Counted from the stretch's first letter, positions 17,726 through 27,184 are shown. The stretch: 64,000 nt of DNA from Streptococcus infantis (GCF_000963255.1 NZ_JYOV01000010.1:34148-98147), one strand, 5' to 3'. The notes: generated from the sequence alone by a model not told the origin. Program-made: numbers and translations.

Positions 17726-18232
17726 TTAACAAATAGTCACTAAGACATTCCCCTTGTGATTTAAGATTTCCTTGTAAAAGTCTTTCATTTTGACAAAGCA
17801 GGTTAAAATATCATCCTTAATTTCTTCCTCTTCCTCAAGATAATCCCAAATATCAGGATACAAGTCGGCTTTCTTGCATGCTTCCATACTAAAGTCAGCC
17901 ATAGCTCTGTCCATGTCAAAACTTTCTAGAGCTTCTACGATCTCGGCTATCTTGTTTTTTTCAGTATAGGCTATGTACTCAGACACTTCTTCTAAAGGAG
18001 TCACTCCTAAAACCGCTTCTCTCAAGGGATTGTCATCCAAAAATTCTGAACTACTAAATCCTGTCATGACAAAAACCAAGGCATCCCACATTTTGTCGAT
18101 ATCTAGTAAGATATCATGACTATCAGCGGAGTCCTCAGCAAAGTCTAACAAGTCATCTTCTTGGTTAGAAAGAGCTTTTATTTGTTCTAATTCATCGTCT
18201 GGTAAATATTGATAATTAGCAATCATTCCCAT
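17726..18232 (-). CDS. DUF1877 (YfbM-like) protein
   Basis: 168 residues starting MGMIANYQYLPDDELEQIKA, with DKMWDALVFVMTGFSSS and NPLREAVLGVTPLEEVSEYI. These match the DUF1877/YfbM family (start, W-A-L segment and P-L segment). Acidic and soluble. AGGAG is present upstream. Function is unknown; DUF1877 proteins are often scattered in accessory clusters. Confidence 0.82.
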   Translation of the reverse strand: MGMIANYQYLPDDELEQIKALSNQEDDLLDFAEDSADSHDILLDIDKMWDALVFVMTGFSSSEFLDDNPLREAVLGVTPLEEVSEYIAYTEKNKIAEIVEALESFDMDRAMADFSMEACKKADLYPDIWDYLEEEEEIKDDILTCFVKMKDFYKEILNHKGNVLVTIC

Positions 18233-18295
18233 GATTTTTCTCCTTTGAATCTTGTAGGATAATACTGATGTTTTTAGATCTATTTCTATAGAAAA

Positions 18296-18304
18296 TGCTA
18301 TAAT
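18296..18304 (+). promoter_or_regulatory. Extended -10 promoter for the 18353 gene
   Basis: TGCTATAAT at 18296-18304 is an extended -10 element about 50 bases before the ATG, with GGGGG as ribosome site. The -35 is weak, as is usual for extended -10 promoters. Confidence 0.5.
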
Positions 18305-18352
18305 GGAGCTAAGAAATTGTTTTCTTGAATGTTAAAATAGGGGGAAATAGTC

Positions 18353-19372
18353 ATGTTCACTAGTATTGTTTTAGGATTTTATGCTCTTTTCTTTCTATCC
18401 TTATCCTTTACTATCTATCTCTATATTAGACTTGTAGTTGCAGTCAGACAAGGGAAAGATGTCCCAAAATGGATCTATAAACTCGGCCATGCTCTTCAAG
18501 GAAGAATTCACGTTGACTATGAAGAAATCACTGATGCCAATGCCCTTAAAGAGATTCATTGGTTCTTGCTGATCTATTTAATCGTAAATCTACTCGTATT
18601 GGCTGGCTTCAACTATCATGGCAATAGCTTCCCGCAAGCAGTTTATGAATGTTTGAAAAAACAATTTTTTATCGTACTTGTTAGTATGGTTTTAAAAAGT
18701 ATTGGTAAATTTGTTGTACTGGCTATAAGAAAAAACTTTCATAACAGTCATGCCTATGCATCAACCAACGCTGTTATCGGGACAGCTTTTTTAACGAGTT
18801 ATATATTTATGTTTTGCATGATGATGAGTGGTCTTCCAGCTCAACCTGTTCCAGTAACCATTCAAGATACCACTGTCATTATCGGTGAGACCAAGGCTTC
18901 CGAGCTTTTGGACAAAGGCTTTAGCTTCGAAGATAAAAGTCCAGAGACTTCCATCACCAATCCCAAAAACGACCACTTCTACTACGGTCAGCTTCTCGAA
19001 GTCAAGCGTGATGATCAGTCCTATGGCTTTATGAGCCTTACTCCTACGGGAAGAGATACTGATCAACTCAAAAACTGTGTCGTCACCTACTACAAAACAC
19101 CTATGGATAACAAACAACTAGAAGAAATTTCCATCAATCATGTCAAGCTAGCCAATCTAAAACTCCAAGACTTTCAAACACGAAAATTAATCGATATCTT
19201 TGCAGTCAATCCTGCTGATTATAATGTCTCTGATACCGATGCCAACTTCATTCTGACTATTCAAACAGCAGATTACGACCTCTGGAAAAGATACCGGATT
19301 GAAGCCAAGTTTAATAGAGATGGTTCCCTAGATAGCTATGGTGTTAGAGCCCAGCACAGCATGTGGGAATAA
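18353..19372 (+). CDS. Hypothetical membrane protein, 339 aa (paralogue of the 12898 gene)
   Basis: One N-terminal helix (residues 4-30), two or three more between about 75 and 155, then an extracytoplasmic domain of about 180 residues. VIIGETKASELLDKGFSF matches the corresponding region of the minus-strand protein at 12898, and the order of helices and domain is the same. It is the only plus-strand gene in this part of the window and has its own extended -10 promoter. Function unknown. Confidence 0.78.
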   Translation: MFTSIVLGFYALFFLSLSFTIYLYIRLVVAVRQGKDVPKWIYKLGHALQGRIHVDYEEITDANALKEIHWFLLIYLIVNLLVLAGFNYHGNSFPQAVYECLKKQFFIVLVSMVLKSIGKFVVLAIRKNFHNSHAYASTNAVIGTAFLTSYIFMFCMMMSGLPAQPVPVTIQDTTVIIGETKASELLDKGFSFEDKSPETSITNPKNDHFYYGQLLEVKRDDQSYGFMSLTPTGRDTDQLKNCVVTYYKTPMDNKQLEEISINHVKLANLKLQDFQTRKLIDIFAVNPADYNVSDTDANFILTIQTADYDLWKRYRIEAKFNRDGSLDSYGVRAQHSMWE

Positions 19373-19402
19373 TTGACCATTTTCCCCTTTATCACATAAG
19401 CA

Positions 19403-20209
19403 TTAAACTGGAAAAATATCGTCGACAAGTTTGTAGGTTTCGATGAATCGAAGGCCAGAGGAACCTTTATCTCTAGTGATTTCTTGATAAATATCTTCTA
19501 AATTTTGGGCAGGTGCTAGCATCCAAAGACTAAAAGGTCTAAGTTTCACCTGTCCAATTTTTTCAATATTTTCTAATAATTGCCCTAAATCTTTGTGATT
19601 GAACCAGCAATCTGTAACCAGAGCAAACTTTGTATTGTCCATCTTACAGGAGATATGACTGGTCAAAAAATCATCGATGGTGGGCTTTTTTGTCTGTAAG
19701 AGGCGCGTGCAAGCCAAATGGTACTCAAGCTTTCTAGGACTATGCTCAACCAGAGATACAAAGACAAGACCATACTCATCTTGGATCTTAACAGCAAGGA
19801 TATCCCCTTCTTCAAAATAAGGTTTGTGTTTAGTTTTGGCTTTAGGTACCTTTAGAGGCCTAGGATTTTCAGTTTGCAACTGAAGTGCAAGTTTTTCCAA
19901 GACCTTTTGCCTTTGCTTCAAAACCTTTGGATCTATTTCCAACCAAAATGGATCAGCCCCTTTTTTGATAAGCTCCAAGGTTTTATCTCTGATATCGTCT
20001 GTCAGGTGACCAATCTTCCACAACGAGTAGGCAAGAGCAGTCCAATAAATTTCTGTAAAAAAGTCTGTTTGACAGTAATCTTTTTCCGCATCGAGAATAT
20101 CCTTGATGATATTCGCTACATGTTCACCGTCTCTATAGCGACCAACTACCTCATTGTAAATGTCATAACCTTGATCACTGTCAATGATTTTAACGCCATC
20201 AATAGCCAT
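19403..20209 (-). CDS. Hypothetical two-domain protein, Imm26-like C-terminal part
   Basis: 268 residues from ATG 20209 (MAIDGVKIIDSDQGYDIYNE), which has AGGAG six bases upstream; an earlier TTG is less likely. The N-terminal 110 residues are helical and resemble DUF4259-type immunity proteins (DSDQGYD, then TDFFTEIYWTALAYSLWKIG). From about residue 130 the text YFEEGDILAVKIQDEYGLVF looks like an Imm26-type beta domain. Taken together it may be a fused immunity protein; this is inference. Confidence 0.65.
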   Translation of the reverse strand: MAIDGVKIIDSDQGYDIYNEVVGRYRDGEHVANIIKDILDAEKDYCQTDFFTEIYWTALAYSLWKIGHLTDDIRDKTLELIKKGADPFWLEIDPKVLKQRQKVLEKLALQLQTENPRPLKVPKAKTKHKPYFEEGDILAVKIQDEYGLVFVSLVEHSPRKLEYHLACTRLLQTKKPTIDDFLTSHISCKMDNTKFALVTDCWFNHKDLGQLLENIEKIGQVKLRPFSLWMLAPAQNLEDIYQEITRDKGSSGLRFIETYKLVDDIFPV

Positions 20210-20257
20210 TCTCAACTCCTAATGCTCAATCGACATCTTATTGCTAAATCTCAAAAC

Positions 20258-20569
20258 TTATTTAATCTTATGCTTGTTCATTTTCTCTTGGAAAATATCT
20301 GTAAGAATTTTTCGCAATTCTTGAGCTTCCTTTTCAGGAAGTTGGCCTTCTTGTTCAGCTACAGCATACAGTTCTGGATACTCAAGCGAGATTCTCTTAA
20401 CGGTACGTGTAATGGCATGTTTTCTAACAAAAAATGGAATCCGTTTAATCAAATCTTGAGGAATTAATGCGATAATCTTATCGGCTGTTTCCTTGTCGTT
20501 CAGTTTAGAGAAAGTTAGGCCCTTTTTAATCATCTCTTGTTCTTTTTCTGTAAAATCTTTAATATCCAT
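20258..20569 (-). CDS. Hypothetical small helical protein, 103 aa
   Basis: Charged, all-helical protein (TEKEQEMIKKGLTFSKLNDK, RIPFFVRKHAITRTVKRISL). AGGAG lies before the ATG. No family recognised. No membrane helix or signal peptide. Confidence 0.65.
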   Translation of the reverse strand: MDIKDFTEKEQEMIKKGLTFSKLNDKETADKIIALIPQDLIKRIPFFVRKHAITRTVKRISLEYPELYAVAEQEGQLPEKEAQELRKILTDIFQEKMNKHKIK

Positions 20570-20607
20570 TGTGTCTCCTTATGACTATTTTATTTACTAC
20601 TATTATA

Positions 20608-20928
20608 CTATTTTTTTAATTGGTCGAATGAAAAATCTCTATAAATCCTCTCTTGCCCAAGAACGGAATCTGTTGTAACAGGTAGTTTTTTCAGCAACTC
20701 TTGAATATCAATATCTTTGGGAAGAGGATTAAATTCTCCCAGACTATTTTCCTGAAGGTGTGCTGCAAAGATAAACTCTCCCTTTTCCCAATCCATAGCA
20801 CAATCATTGATAACATCTACTGGCGACAGATCCAGTAGTTCTTGTTCTTGCGCTATAAAAGTTTCGTAGAGCAGCTCAAAAATGGCTTCTGTATCAATTT
20901 TTACAACTCTTAATGTATGTTCATCCAT
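20608..20928 (-). CDS. Hypothetical acidic protein, 106 aa
   Basis: Starts MDEHTLRVVKIDTEAIFELL; acidic, with hydrophobic clusters and a WEKGEFIFAAHL strand. GAGGAT precedes the ATG. No family recognised; size and charge are like small immunity proteins. Confidence 0.65.
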   Translation of the reverse strand: MDEHTLRVVKIDTEAIFELLYETFIAQEQELLDLSPVDVINDCAMDWEKGEFIFAAHLQENSLGEFNPLPKDIDIQELLKKLPVTTDSVLGQERIYRDFSFDQLKK

Positions 20929-21012
20929 GCTTGCTATCCTCTAATCATATCAATTTAACTATCATTCTGTTAGTAACTTCTTATCCCACTCTTTAGGCAA
21001 ATCATCCTATTT

Positions 21013-21894
21013 TTAGAATTGAACCCACTTATCATTATCCATGATAAATGGCTTCGCTAGACCTTCACCTGTATAGTTTTCGTATTTTGTATCTAGATAT
21101 TTGTAGCAATCTTCCTTGGTCGCAAATTTTATGGCTTGATAAGGCTCCTCAAAGGTTAACTTTTCGACAAAGAGATAACCATCCTCGCTTGGTACAAGTA
21201 TCCCGACATGGCCGATAAAGAGGGAATGACCATCCAAGTCATCATGAACTACAACAGACAGCATTCGAGCATTTTCATTAAACTTGAATTGAGAAAGGAA
21301 CTGTTCCATCTTAGCAGCATGCACCTTAACATCTGTCGTTGCTTCGGTCTTGACTCTTGAGAATACAATATCAAAAGCATCCTTGTCTTCCGTACCAAAG
21401 ACTTTTCCCTTATCAATGGCATCATTATCGACAAACAAGAGGGAATCATCTTTCTCTAACTTAGGGATTTCGATAGAATTTTTCAATAAACAATAACTGT
21501 TAATACGACAGTTGGTACCAACAAAATCACCTTTCTTCGGTGCCCAAAGATTGCTTATCTTTTCAACATCATAGTCTGTTTTGGTAAAGGTAGAAAAATC
21601 TCCAGTTAATCCAACTGAACCGACAGTATTGTTATAATCGTTGACAAGATTGAAAAATGCATCCACACTGTCTTTATCCAAATGTGCAGCCAAGGCTTTC
21701 CGAACTTCTTCTGCACTTGGTTGACTGTTCATATTGGTATAGCTAGCCTTCCAAGAAACTTGAGCAGACTTTGTTTGAGTTACTGAAGTTTCAGTAGTTC
21801 CATCACTCGACTTTTGAGCTTGATTACAAGCAACTAAGGTCAAAAGAAACGTTGAGCAAAGACCAATTTTTATCAGTCGATTGTTTTTTTTCAT
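21013..21894 (-). CDS. DUF4300 family lipoprotein
   Basis: 293 residues from ATG 21894. The signal peptide has lipobox LVAC (CSTFLLTLVACNQAQ), so the mature protein is lipid-anchored. The body contains NMNSQPSAEEVRKALAAHLD, NDYNNTVGSVGLTGDF, NCRINSYCLLKN, HDDLDGHSLFIGHVGILVPS and ENYTGEGLAKPFIMDND, as in streptococcal DUF4300 proteins. The conserved Cys pair (TNCRINSYC) and the His/Asp residues could form a papain/NlpC-like site, but that is a guess. Function unknown. Confidence 0.82.
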   Translation of the reverse strand: MKKNNRLIKIGLCSTFLLTLVACNQAQKSSDGTTETSVTQTKSAQVSWKASYTNMNSQPSAEEVRKALAAHLDKDSVDAFFNLVNDYNNTVGSVGLTGDFSTFTKTDYDVEKISNLWAPKKGDFVGTNCRINSYCLLKNSIEIPKLEKDDSLLFVDNDAIDKGKVFGTEDKDAFDIVFSRVKTEATTDVKVHAAKMEQFLSQFKFNENARMLSVVVHDDLDGHSLFIGHVGILVPSEDGYLFVEKLTFEEPYQAIKFATKEDCYKYLDTKYENYTGEGLAKPFIMDNDKWVQF

Positions 21895-22014
21895 CAATTT
21901 ATCTTTCTAAATATGTTTGAAGTTGCAAGCACTTTTGGCGAGCAACTATTTTAGCAGATTTTAGATAAAGTTAAGGTCATACAGGCTCTTGCATCAATCT
22001 ATTTTCACTCATTT

Positions 22015-22815
22015 CTATGGTCTTCCATATAGTTCTTTTTTGTGGGTTCTAGGTTCTAATACTGTAGCATTAGTTAACATTTCATCTCGCAGGATCTTGG
22101 AGTAAACTACCGGATTTTCAGTGATCTTGCGACAGTGGTCATATCCTTGCCAATTGTGAAATGTGGCATGAGGATACTTTTTTGGAAGAACTTTTTTAGC
22201 AGCTATCAAGTCGAATTCTTTTGAACCATAAAAGAAAACACAGCTTTTTTGTTCCTCTGGCGTGAGGTTAGGCAAGGCCACAAATGCACAATCATGAGAA
22301 ATATGTTTGATGCTTTCTTCATCCATAGCAATGAAAGAATCCGCCATCATCTCTCCTTTTTCTCCATAAAGTGAAACCATCTTATGAACAGCTATATCTC
22401 TATTTCGCAAAGCTTTTCTATGCTTTATTAACAATAAATACCTAGTAAATATATCTAGCAAAGGCGCATTTGTCCATAAACTAACCCCTTCAAAAACAAG
22501 TTTCCCAAACCTGATATCCTTATGATTCAATAATTGCAGTAACACAACTCCACCCAAGGATGCACCAAAGGCTAAACTCAAGTCTTTTATCTGATGGACC
22601 TTTAGATAATCATAGATCATCTGACTTTCCTTAAGAGCTGACTCGTAAGTATCCGAAGCTGATTGCCCATGCGCAGACAAATCCGGAATGATATATCTAA
22701 ACTCTTGCCCCATCTGATCTGCAATGAGAGACTTCATTCCTTGAGCAGATGATAACATCGGGTGGATTAACAATATCGTCTCTTTCTGATTAGAATTAAG
22801 ATCAAGAATGTTCAT
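22015..22815 (-). CDS. Alpha/beta hydrolase
   Basis: 266 residues with hydrolase-fold landmarks: ILLIHPMLSSAQG (oxyanion region), nucleophile elbow FGASLGGVVLL, and the late His in QGYDHCRKI. Acid residue unclear (FYGSKEFDLIAAKK). It is similar in layout to the hydrolase at 33728, as if paralogous. Substrate unknown. Confidence 0.82.
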   Translation of the reverse strand: MNILDLNSNQKETILLIHPMLSSAQGMKSLIADQMGQEFRYIIPDLSAHGQSASDTYESALKESQMIYDYLKVHQIKDLSLAFGASLGGVVLLQLLNHKDIRFGKLVFEGVSLWTNAPLLDIFTRYLLLIKHRKALRNRDIAVHKMVSLYGEKGEMMADSFIAMDEESIKHISHDCAFVALPNLTPEEQKSCVFFYGSKEFDLIAAKKVLPKKYPHATFHNWQGYDHCRKITENPVVYSKILRDEMLTNATVLEPRTHKKELYGRP

Positions 22816-22851
22816 TTTCCAACACCAGATTTCTTTCCTTTACTCACCTTC

Positions 22852-23238
22852 TTAAGTTTCTTCAAGATACATTTTGACTGCTAGGTATTCCTGCTCTTTA
22901 GCATAGGCAAATACTTCTGAATTTCTAATGTAGTCAAAAATATTTTCCTCTAAATCCTCATCCCAAGTTGATTCACTAAAGATTTGATTCTCACGACTAG
23001 CTTCATAGAAAATATCAAGGTGAACTTGATAAAACTCTTCATCTTCATTTGGAGCTTGTCTTACTAATGAAAGTTGAAACAAGGGTTTATCAGATATACT
23101 GGTAAATGTCCCTACTTCAAACAAAATCATTTCATCACCAATAGGCTCACGACACAAGTCTTCAAAGATAGTTACCATATCCTCCAAGGACATCTTATCG
23201 GTGATTTTTTCTTTTAAATATTCAAGTGATTGCTTCAT
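22852..23238 (-). CDS. Hypothetical acidic protein, 128 aa
   Basis: Starts MKQSLEYLKEKITDKMSLED, with beta-rich FTSISDKPLFQLSLVRQAPN in the middle and a helical acidic end. GAGGAG lies before the ATG. Size and composition fit the surrounding cluster of small proteins; no family recognised. Confidence 0.68.
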   Translation of the reverse strand: MKQSLEYLKEKITDKMSLEDMVTIFEDLCREPIGDEMILFEVGTFTSISDKPLFQLSLVRQAPNEDEEFYQVHLDIFYEASRENQIFSESTWDEDLEENIFDYIRNSEVFAYAKEQEYLAVKMYLEET

Positions 23239-23329
23239 GTTTCTCCTCTTTCTAATTGGAGCTTCGTTCTTAGAATAATCCTATTAAAAAATTGAATCCC
23301 TACACCTTTTATTATACTACATAAACAGA

Positions 23330-23385
23330 AAAAAAGACTGAAGCAGTGGGCCTTTACCTTGGTTTCAGTCTAATTTTTTTAATAA
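23330..23385 (-). terminator. Probable intrinsic terminator of the 23501 gene
   Basis: AGACTGAA (23335-23342) pairs with TTCAGTCT (23364-23371); A and T runs flank both sides, so it could work in either direction. Confidence 0.6.
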
Positions 23386-23500
23386 TCGGAAATGCCTCTG
23401 TAAGAACGTCTATTCCAAAATTAATTCCCTGTACTTGGTAGTGATAGATGGGGGCTAAGCAAAATCTAAAACTCACAGATACAACTTTCATCTCACATTT

Positions 23501-23743
23501 TTAAAAATTTTCATGAGAGACTTCTTCAAAATAGTCATCCATATAATGGTAAATTTGTATATCTTCTTCTGAACTATCTTGTAAAACTGCAAATACCTTC
23601 ACTTTCTCATCATTGACAAAGACGAAATTATGTTCACCAAAATAAGCCTGATAACCCTTGTCAACTAAGGTCCAAAGTTCATATTTTTTTAAACCAAAAA
23701 TATCTTTTTTTACAAGATAGGTTTTCCCGATTTCCATTTTCAT
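23501..23743 (-). CDS. Hypothetical protein, 80 aa
   Basis: Starts MKMEIGKTYLVKKDIFGLKK; beta-rich small domain (YELWTLVDKGYQAYFGEHNF, FVNDEKVKVFAVLQDSS) with an acidic C-terminus. It looks like a compact barrel, but no family was recognised. Confidence 0.6.
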   Translation of the reverse strand: MKMEIGKTYLVKKDIFGLKKYELWTLVDKGYQAYFGEHNFVFVNDEKVKVFAVLQDSSEEDIQIYHYMDDYFEEVSHENF

Positions 23744-23825
23744 GATAGACCTTCTTTAAAATACTATAACTACCTTTTCTCTGACAGCAAGGATACTACT
23801 ACCACATGATAGTATCAATTATTTA

Positions 23826-24284
23826 TTACTTCCCATCCCAGGAAGGATCATCTGATATTTTAATATCACCTATAAACCATCGCTTCATCTTCTTTTTATC
23901 TTTAAAGGGATTGGGGTGGACAACGGTAAAAGCATGAATACTTGCATCTGGAAAATACAGTTCGACATTTAAGGACTGCTTGGGATTATCATTGACATAG
24001 GCTGAAAAGTAAATATGATAATGACCACCCATATCACCACTATCATCATAGCCTCCTCGAGCAGTATTCGGTAAAATCTTCACAGACTTTACGGATTTTC
24101 CGTTATCATTCAAATGTGTCATAATTTCACTCTTGATTGAGTCTTCATGATCAAGAATTAACTTAGAATTGTTGCTATATAGAAGATTACCATTACTTAA
24201 ATTCCCATTGATAAAAAAGGGCAAACTCACAAGCAGAAAGGGGGACAAAATAGCGATGTATAGCCATTTATTGGATTTTAGCAT
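23826..24284 (-). CDS. Hypothetical membrane-anchored protein, 152 aa
   Basis: N-terminal hydrophobic segment (WLYIAILSPFLLVSLPFF, residues 7-24) without a lipobox cysteine, followed by a soluble domain outside the membrane (IKSEIMTHLNDNGKSVKSVK, HYHIYFSAYVNDNPKQSLNV). Start supported by GAGGG. Function unknown. Confidence 0.68.
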   Translation of the reverse strand: MLKSNKWLYIAILSPFLLVSLPFFINGNLSNGNLLYSNNSKLILDHEDSIKSEIMTHLNDNGKSVKSVKILPNTARGGYDDSGDMGGHYHIYFSAYVNDNPKQSLNVELYFPDASIHAFTVVHPNPFKDKKKMKRWFIGDIKISDDPSWDGK

Positions 24285-24388
24285 GGATTTCCCTCTCTAA
24301 TCATTTAATATTCGTTGAATGAAACTTTAATCAATAAATCATATTCATCATACTTTGATTTTATAGATCCCAATTTGCATGATAAAAA

Positions 24389-24433
24389 CTAGTCAATTTT
24401 CTCTATGATGTTTCCAAGTTTATCCAAGATAAG
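24389..24433 (-). pseudogene. 3' remnant of an S51-type peptidase gene
   Basis: The minus frame reads LILDKLGNIIEKID then stop, like the last residues of the two full copies at 25507 and 35574 (LVLDKLGNIMEKID, LVLDRLGNIIEKID). The sequence beyond the stop (GCATGAT, ACTAGTC region) also matches the flank at 35559. It is a third, mostly deleted copy of the same module. Confidence 0.7.
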
Positions 24434-24521
24434 ATATGTGTTTATAGCGATTTAGATTCGAAATAAGATTATCAAGTAATCGTAATCTGATTTTTCCAAA
24501 ATTGATATTCCAACGTTTATA

Positions 24522-25400
24522 TTATTCAGTCTTCTTCTTGTTCAAGTACCAACTAGGAATGATTCGCTTCATATCATCATACCATTCTAAAATTTCCTTA
24601 GCTTGATTTTGCATTACTGATATTTCTTCAGGTCCGTAAGGTACAGCCCAAGGAAGTGATCCAACTAAGTTATTTAGAATATAGATAGCGAGAAGTTTCC
24701 AAAATAAAACCGGAACCTTATGATCAAAATATCCATCTATCATACCAGACGCAAAAGAGGGAGAGACTTGAGCAGACCATACAATACGATTGAATTCCTC
24801 CCAAGGATCTCCAATATCAAATCGATCAAAGTCAATGATATAAATTTTACGATCTTCACCAATCATGAAATTCCCTATATGATAATCTCCATGTTGGAAA
24901 ACCTGAGGTCTATCTTTCAACAATTCTCGATTTGCATTTAAAAAATCAATAAAGATCTGACCATTTTCATATTGAACGGGACATTCTTTGTATTTGGAGA
25001 TTTTGTCATCAATTTTTCGATTATAAAAGACCTCCCAATCTTCACGAACTTCTGTTATAGGGAGTGAATGAATTTTTTGAAGGATTCTTCCTGCTTCTAG
25101 TCCATAAGTGTATTGTTGTTCTTTCGAATAAGTTAAAATGGTTTCTCTTGCATCTTTCCCGTCTATCCATTCGTGTAAAGAATGTACTTCGTCATCGCGG
25201 AGTTCAATGCTAATTGGTTTACACATCGGAACTGCAAGAGAAGCTACTTTCTCAATCATATCAAATTCAAATTTTTTAGAATCTAACTTCTCCTTATCAG
25301 AAACACGCAAGAAATATTTTTGCTGATATTGATCTGTCACACAATATTTTTTATCATCTGACCAGCCTTTATATATGGCTATCTTACTACTAAAATCCAT
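24522..25400 (-). CDS. Aminoglycoside phosphotransferase family kinase
   Basis: 292 residues. The kinase-like fold shows the nucleotide-loop start, then the catalytic Brenner motif HGDYHIGNFM and the metal-binding IIDFDRFDIGDPWEEF. This is the APH/choline-kinase superfamily; it may phosphorylate a small hydroxyl compound or an aminoglycoside, and substrate cannot be told from motifs. It lies just upstream of an S51 peptidase copy and in a window that also holds an AAC(6')-like acetyltransferase. Confidence 0.85.
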   Translation of the reverse strand: MDFSSKIAIYKGWSDDKKYCVTDQYQQKYFLRVSDKEKLDSKKFEFDMIEKVASLAVPMCKPISIELRDDEVHSLHEWIDGKDARETILTYSKEQQYTYGLEAGRILQKIHSLPITEVREDWEVFYNRKIDDKISKYKECPVQYENGQIFIDFLNANRELLKDRPQVFQHGDYHIGNFMIGEDRKIYIIDFDRFDIGDPWEEFNRIVWSAQVSPSFASGMIDGYFDHKVPVLFWKLLAIYILNNLVGSLPWAVPYGPEEISVMQNQAKEILEWYDDMKRIIPSWYLNKKKTE

Positions 25401-25506
25401 TAAACACTCTCCGATTCATTTCACAACTCTTTTTGCAGTTTTCACTAGTAATCTATCCAGTTCGGCTACACTTTAATTTCCTAGAGCAAGATTTAGATAA
25501 TGAAAA

Positions 25507-26115
25507 CTAGTCAATTTTCTCCATGATATTTCCAAGTTTATCCAATACAAGACAGGAATGATCATTTAGTGGAATTATGGGAATATTAACGAGTTCTTCA
25601 GCTCTATCCTTATTAGCTTTATCATTCCAGGAATCATAATGGACACTAATTAAAAACCGACCAAAGAGTCCTAATCCATTTTTTATTTTTATCTGATGAT
25701 CTGAATTATCATTAGGTGAGACATAGACTTTTTCTCCTAATAATAGGGCTCCTGCAGAAAACCCTATAACTTTTGCCCCTTTATTAAGCATATGAACGAT
25801 ATAATTTTTGAACTCCTGATTTACATAAGTAGCTATATATTTTTCCGTATTCCCACCACCGATAATAATTAGATCAGCATCTAGATAGCTATCAAAATCA
25901 ATCTGCTCAGTGTCCAAGAGCAAGTAAGCAGTGTTTAGGTTAGGAAAATGACTTTGAAAAACTTCCGTGTACTTTTTCATGTACGGTTCCCAATTTTCTC
26001 GAAAAACTGTAAAAATGACAATTCTTCCAATCTTGCTTGATGACACAATTTTATTAACAATCGTATGGTTTTTTATCGGCGGATTTCCACCCATCAAAAA
26101 AATTTGTTCATCCAA
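25507..26115 (-). CDS. Type 1 glutamine amidotransferase-like / S51 dipeptidase family, copy 1
   Basis: The frame is open from 26163, but the second copy begins at the equivalent TTG, so TTG at 26115 is chosen (202 residues). Motifs: LIIGGGNTEKY, nucleophile VIGFSAGALLL, SVHYDSWNDKANKDRAEELV. This is the S51/peptidase E fold, with Ser in GFSAG as nucleophile. Nearly identical to the protein at 35574. RBS AGAAGGTG lies seven bases before the TTG. Biological substrate unknown. Confidence 0.82.
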   Translation of the reverse strand: MDEQIFLMGGNPPIKNHTIVNKIVSSSKIGRIVIFTVFRENWEPYMKKYTEVFQSHFPNLNTAYLLLDTEQIDFDSYLDADLIIIGGGNTEKYIATYVNQEFKNYIVHMLNKGAKVIGFSAGALLLGEKVYVSPNDNSDHQIKIKNGLGLFGRFLISVHYDSWNDKANKDRAEELVNIPIIPLNDHSCLVLDKLGNIMEKID

Positions 26116-26170
26116 TCTTTCACACCTTCTAAAGATACATAAAGTTAACACAAGTTTATTCACGTTTCTA

Positions 26171-26190
26171 AATTATAATTTTTTCTTAAA
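26171..26190 (-). pseudogene. Short 3' remnant of the AAC(6')-like gene
   Basis: Directly 5' of S51 copy 1 lies sequence reading FKKKL-stop-like text with the same flank as 36229-36258, where the complete acetyltransferase gene is present. It is what is left of the acetyltransferase after duplication of the module. Very short, so moderate confidence only. Confidence 0.45.
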
Positions 26191-26262
26191 ACATATTATT
26201 TTATTATTGACTGACTAAGATCGCACAAGTAATATTACACACTAACAAGAAACTTTGATTAA

Positions 26263-26829
26263 CTATTGAATATCATCCACCGCTTCTTTCACATATCCTT
26301 CTACATCTTCAATCTCTACAAACGAAGGATCAAGGTGACACAAGAAGTACCAATCTTCGGCACCGCGTTTTCTGTAGAGAATTGCTTCGCCGTCTTCACT
26401 TCCGAAAAAGCTTCTGTCGACTTCATACCCATTGCATTTTAAGAAGTCCTTCGCCTTGCGATAGTTTGCTTCTCTGGTTTTGACATAGGCTTTCACTTCA
26501 TCGTTATTAACGACATAGACATCGATTTTTGAATAGCCTTCGATTACTTGATCGTTTTTAACGGATATATTCGAAATCTCTTTCCAAATAATGTCCACAT
26601 TTTCCTCAGAATCAAACGAAAATCTAGACAAGGGTACAATATTTCCGTTAAAAAAAATTTCCATATAATCTGGCAAGTGTTTAGGATTTACATACTCCAC
26701 TTCAAACCCATCTTCTTTTTCGAGAGTGTATCCAGGAATTTGAGCTACAAAAGCTTTACCCTCCTCTAAAGAATCAAAAGCAACCAAATCTTTTGAATAA
26801 TGATTTTGATACAATTCCAATATAAGCAT
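26263..26829 (-). CDS. Hypothetical protein, 188 aa
   Basis: Starts MLILELYQNHYSKDLVAFDS with the RBS GAGGATGA. N-terminal 50-residue beta/alpha segment (LEEGKAFVAQIPGYTLEKED) is shared with the truncated frame at 37806. The rest is acidic (EVEYVNPKHLPDYMEIFFNG, DDIQ end) without a recognised motif. Likely an accessory small protein; function unknown. Confidence 0.68.
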   Translation of the reverse strand: MLILELYQNHYSKDLVAFDSLEEGKAFVAQIPGYTLEKEDGFEVEYVNPKHLPDYMEIFFNGNIVPLSRFSFDSEENVDIIWKEISNISVKNDQVIEGYSKIDVYVVNNDEVKAYVKTREANYRKAKDFLKCNGYEVDRSFFGSEDGEAILYRKRGAEDWYFLCHLDPSFVEIEDVEGYVKEAVDDIQ

Positions 26830-26959
26830 CTATCATCCTCTAATCTTAACTGTTTCTATTAATTCTCATCATTTTTACGTTATTACTATCTCAGCCTGTG
26901 ATACTTCTGTTGAAAATTAAAAGTAAGACATTAAATTTTTTTAATCTCCTGCTTAAACT

Positions 26960-27184
26960 TTAATTCAGTATTTTATAATAACCTTCATAAAACCTTTCCC
27001 TCGTTACCACTTCACCAGTATATTTTTCTTCTAGAAGTTCATAAATTTCAATTGGTCTAATCCCTTCTTCCGCCAAATCTTGAAGGAATGGACTGCATAG
27101 CCTCATTTCACCTTTACTCGATCGTTTTAATAAAACTCCATATATAGGAATCTTAGTTAATATATTATGGGTACTCTTTTTCAT
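26960..27184 (-). CDS. Hypothetical protein, 74 aa
   Basis: Start chosen at ATG 27184 (MKKSTHNILTKIPIYGVLLK); an upstream GTG would lie in the ribosome site GGGGGAG. Basic N-terminus, acidic end. No family recognised. Confidence 0.5.
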   Translation of the reverse strand: MKKSTHNILTKIPIYGVLLKRSSKGEMRLCSPFLQDLAEEGIRPIEIYELLEEKYTGEVVTRERFYEGYYKILN

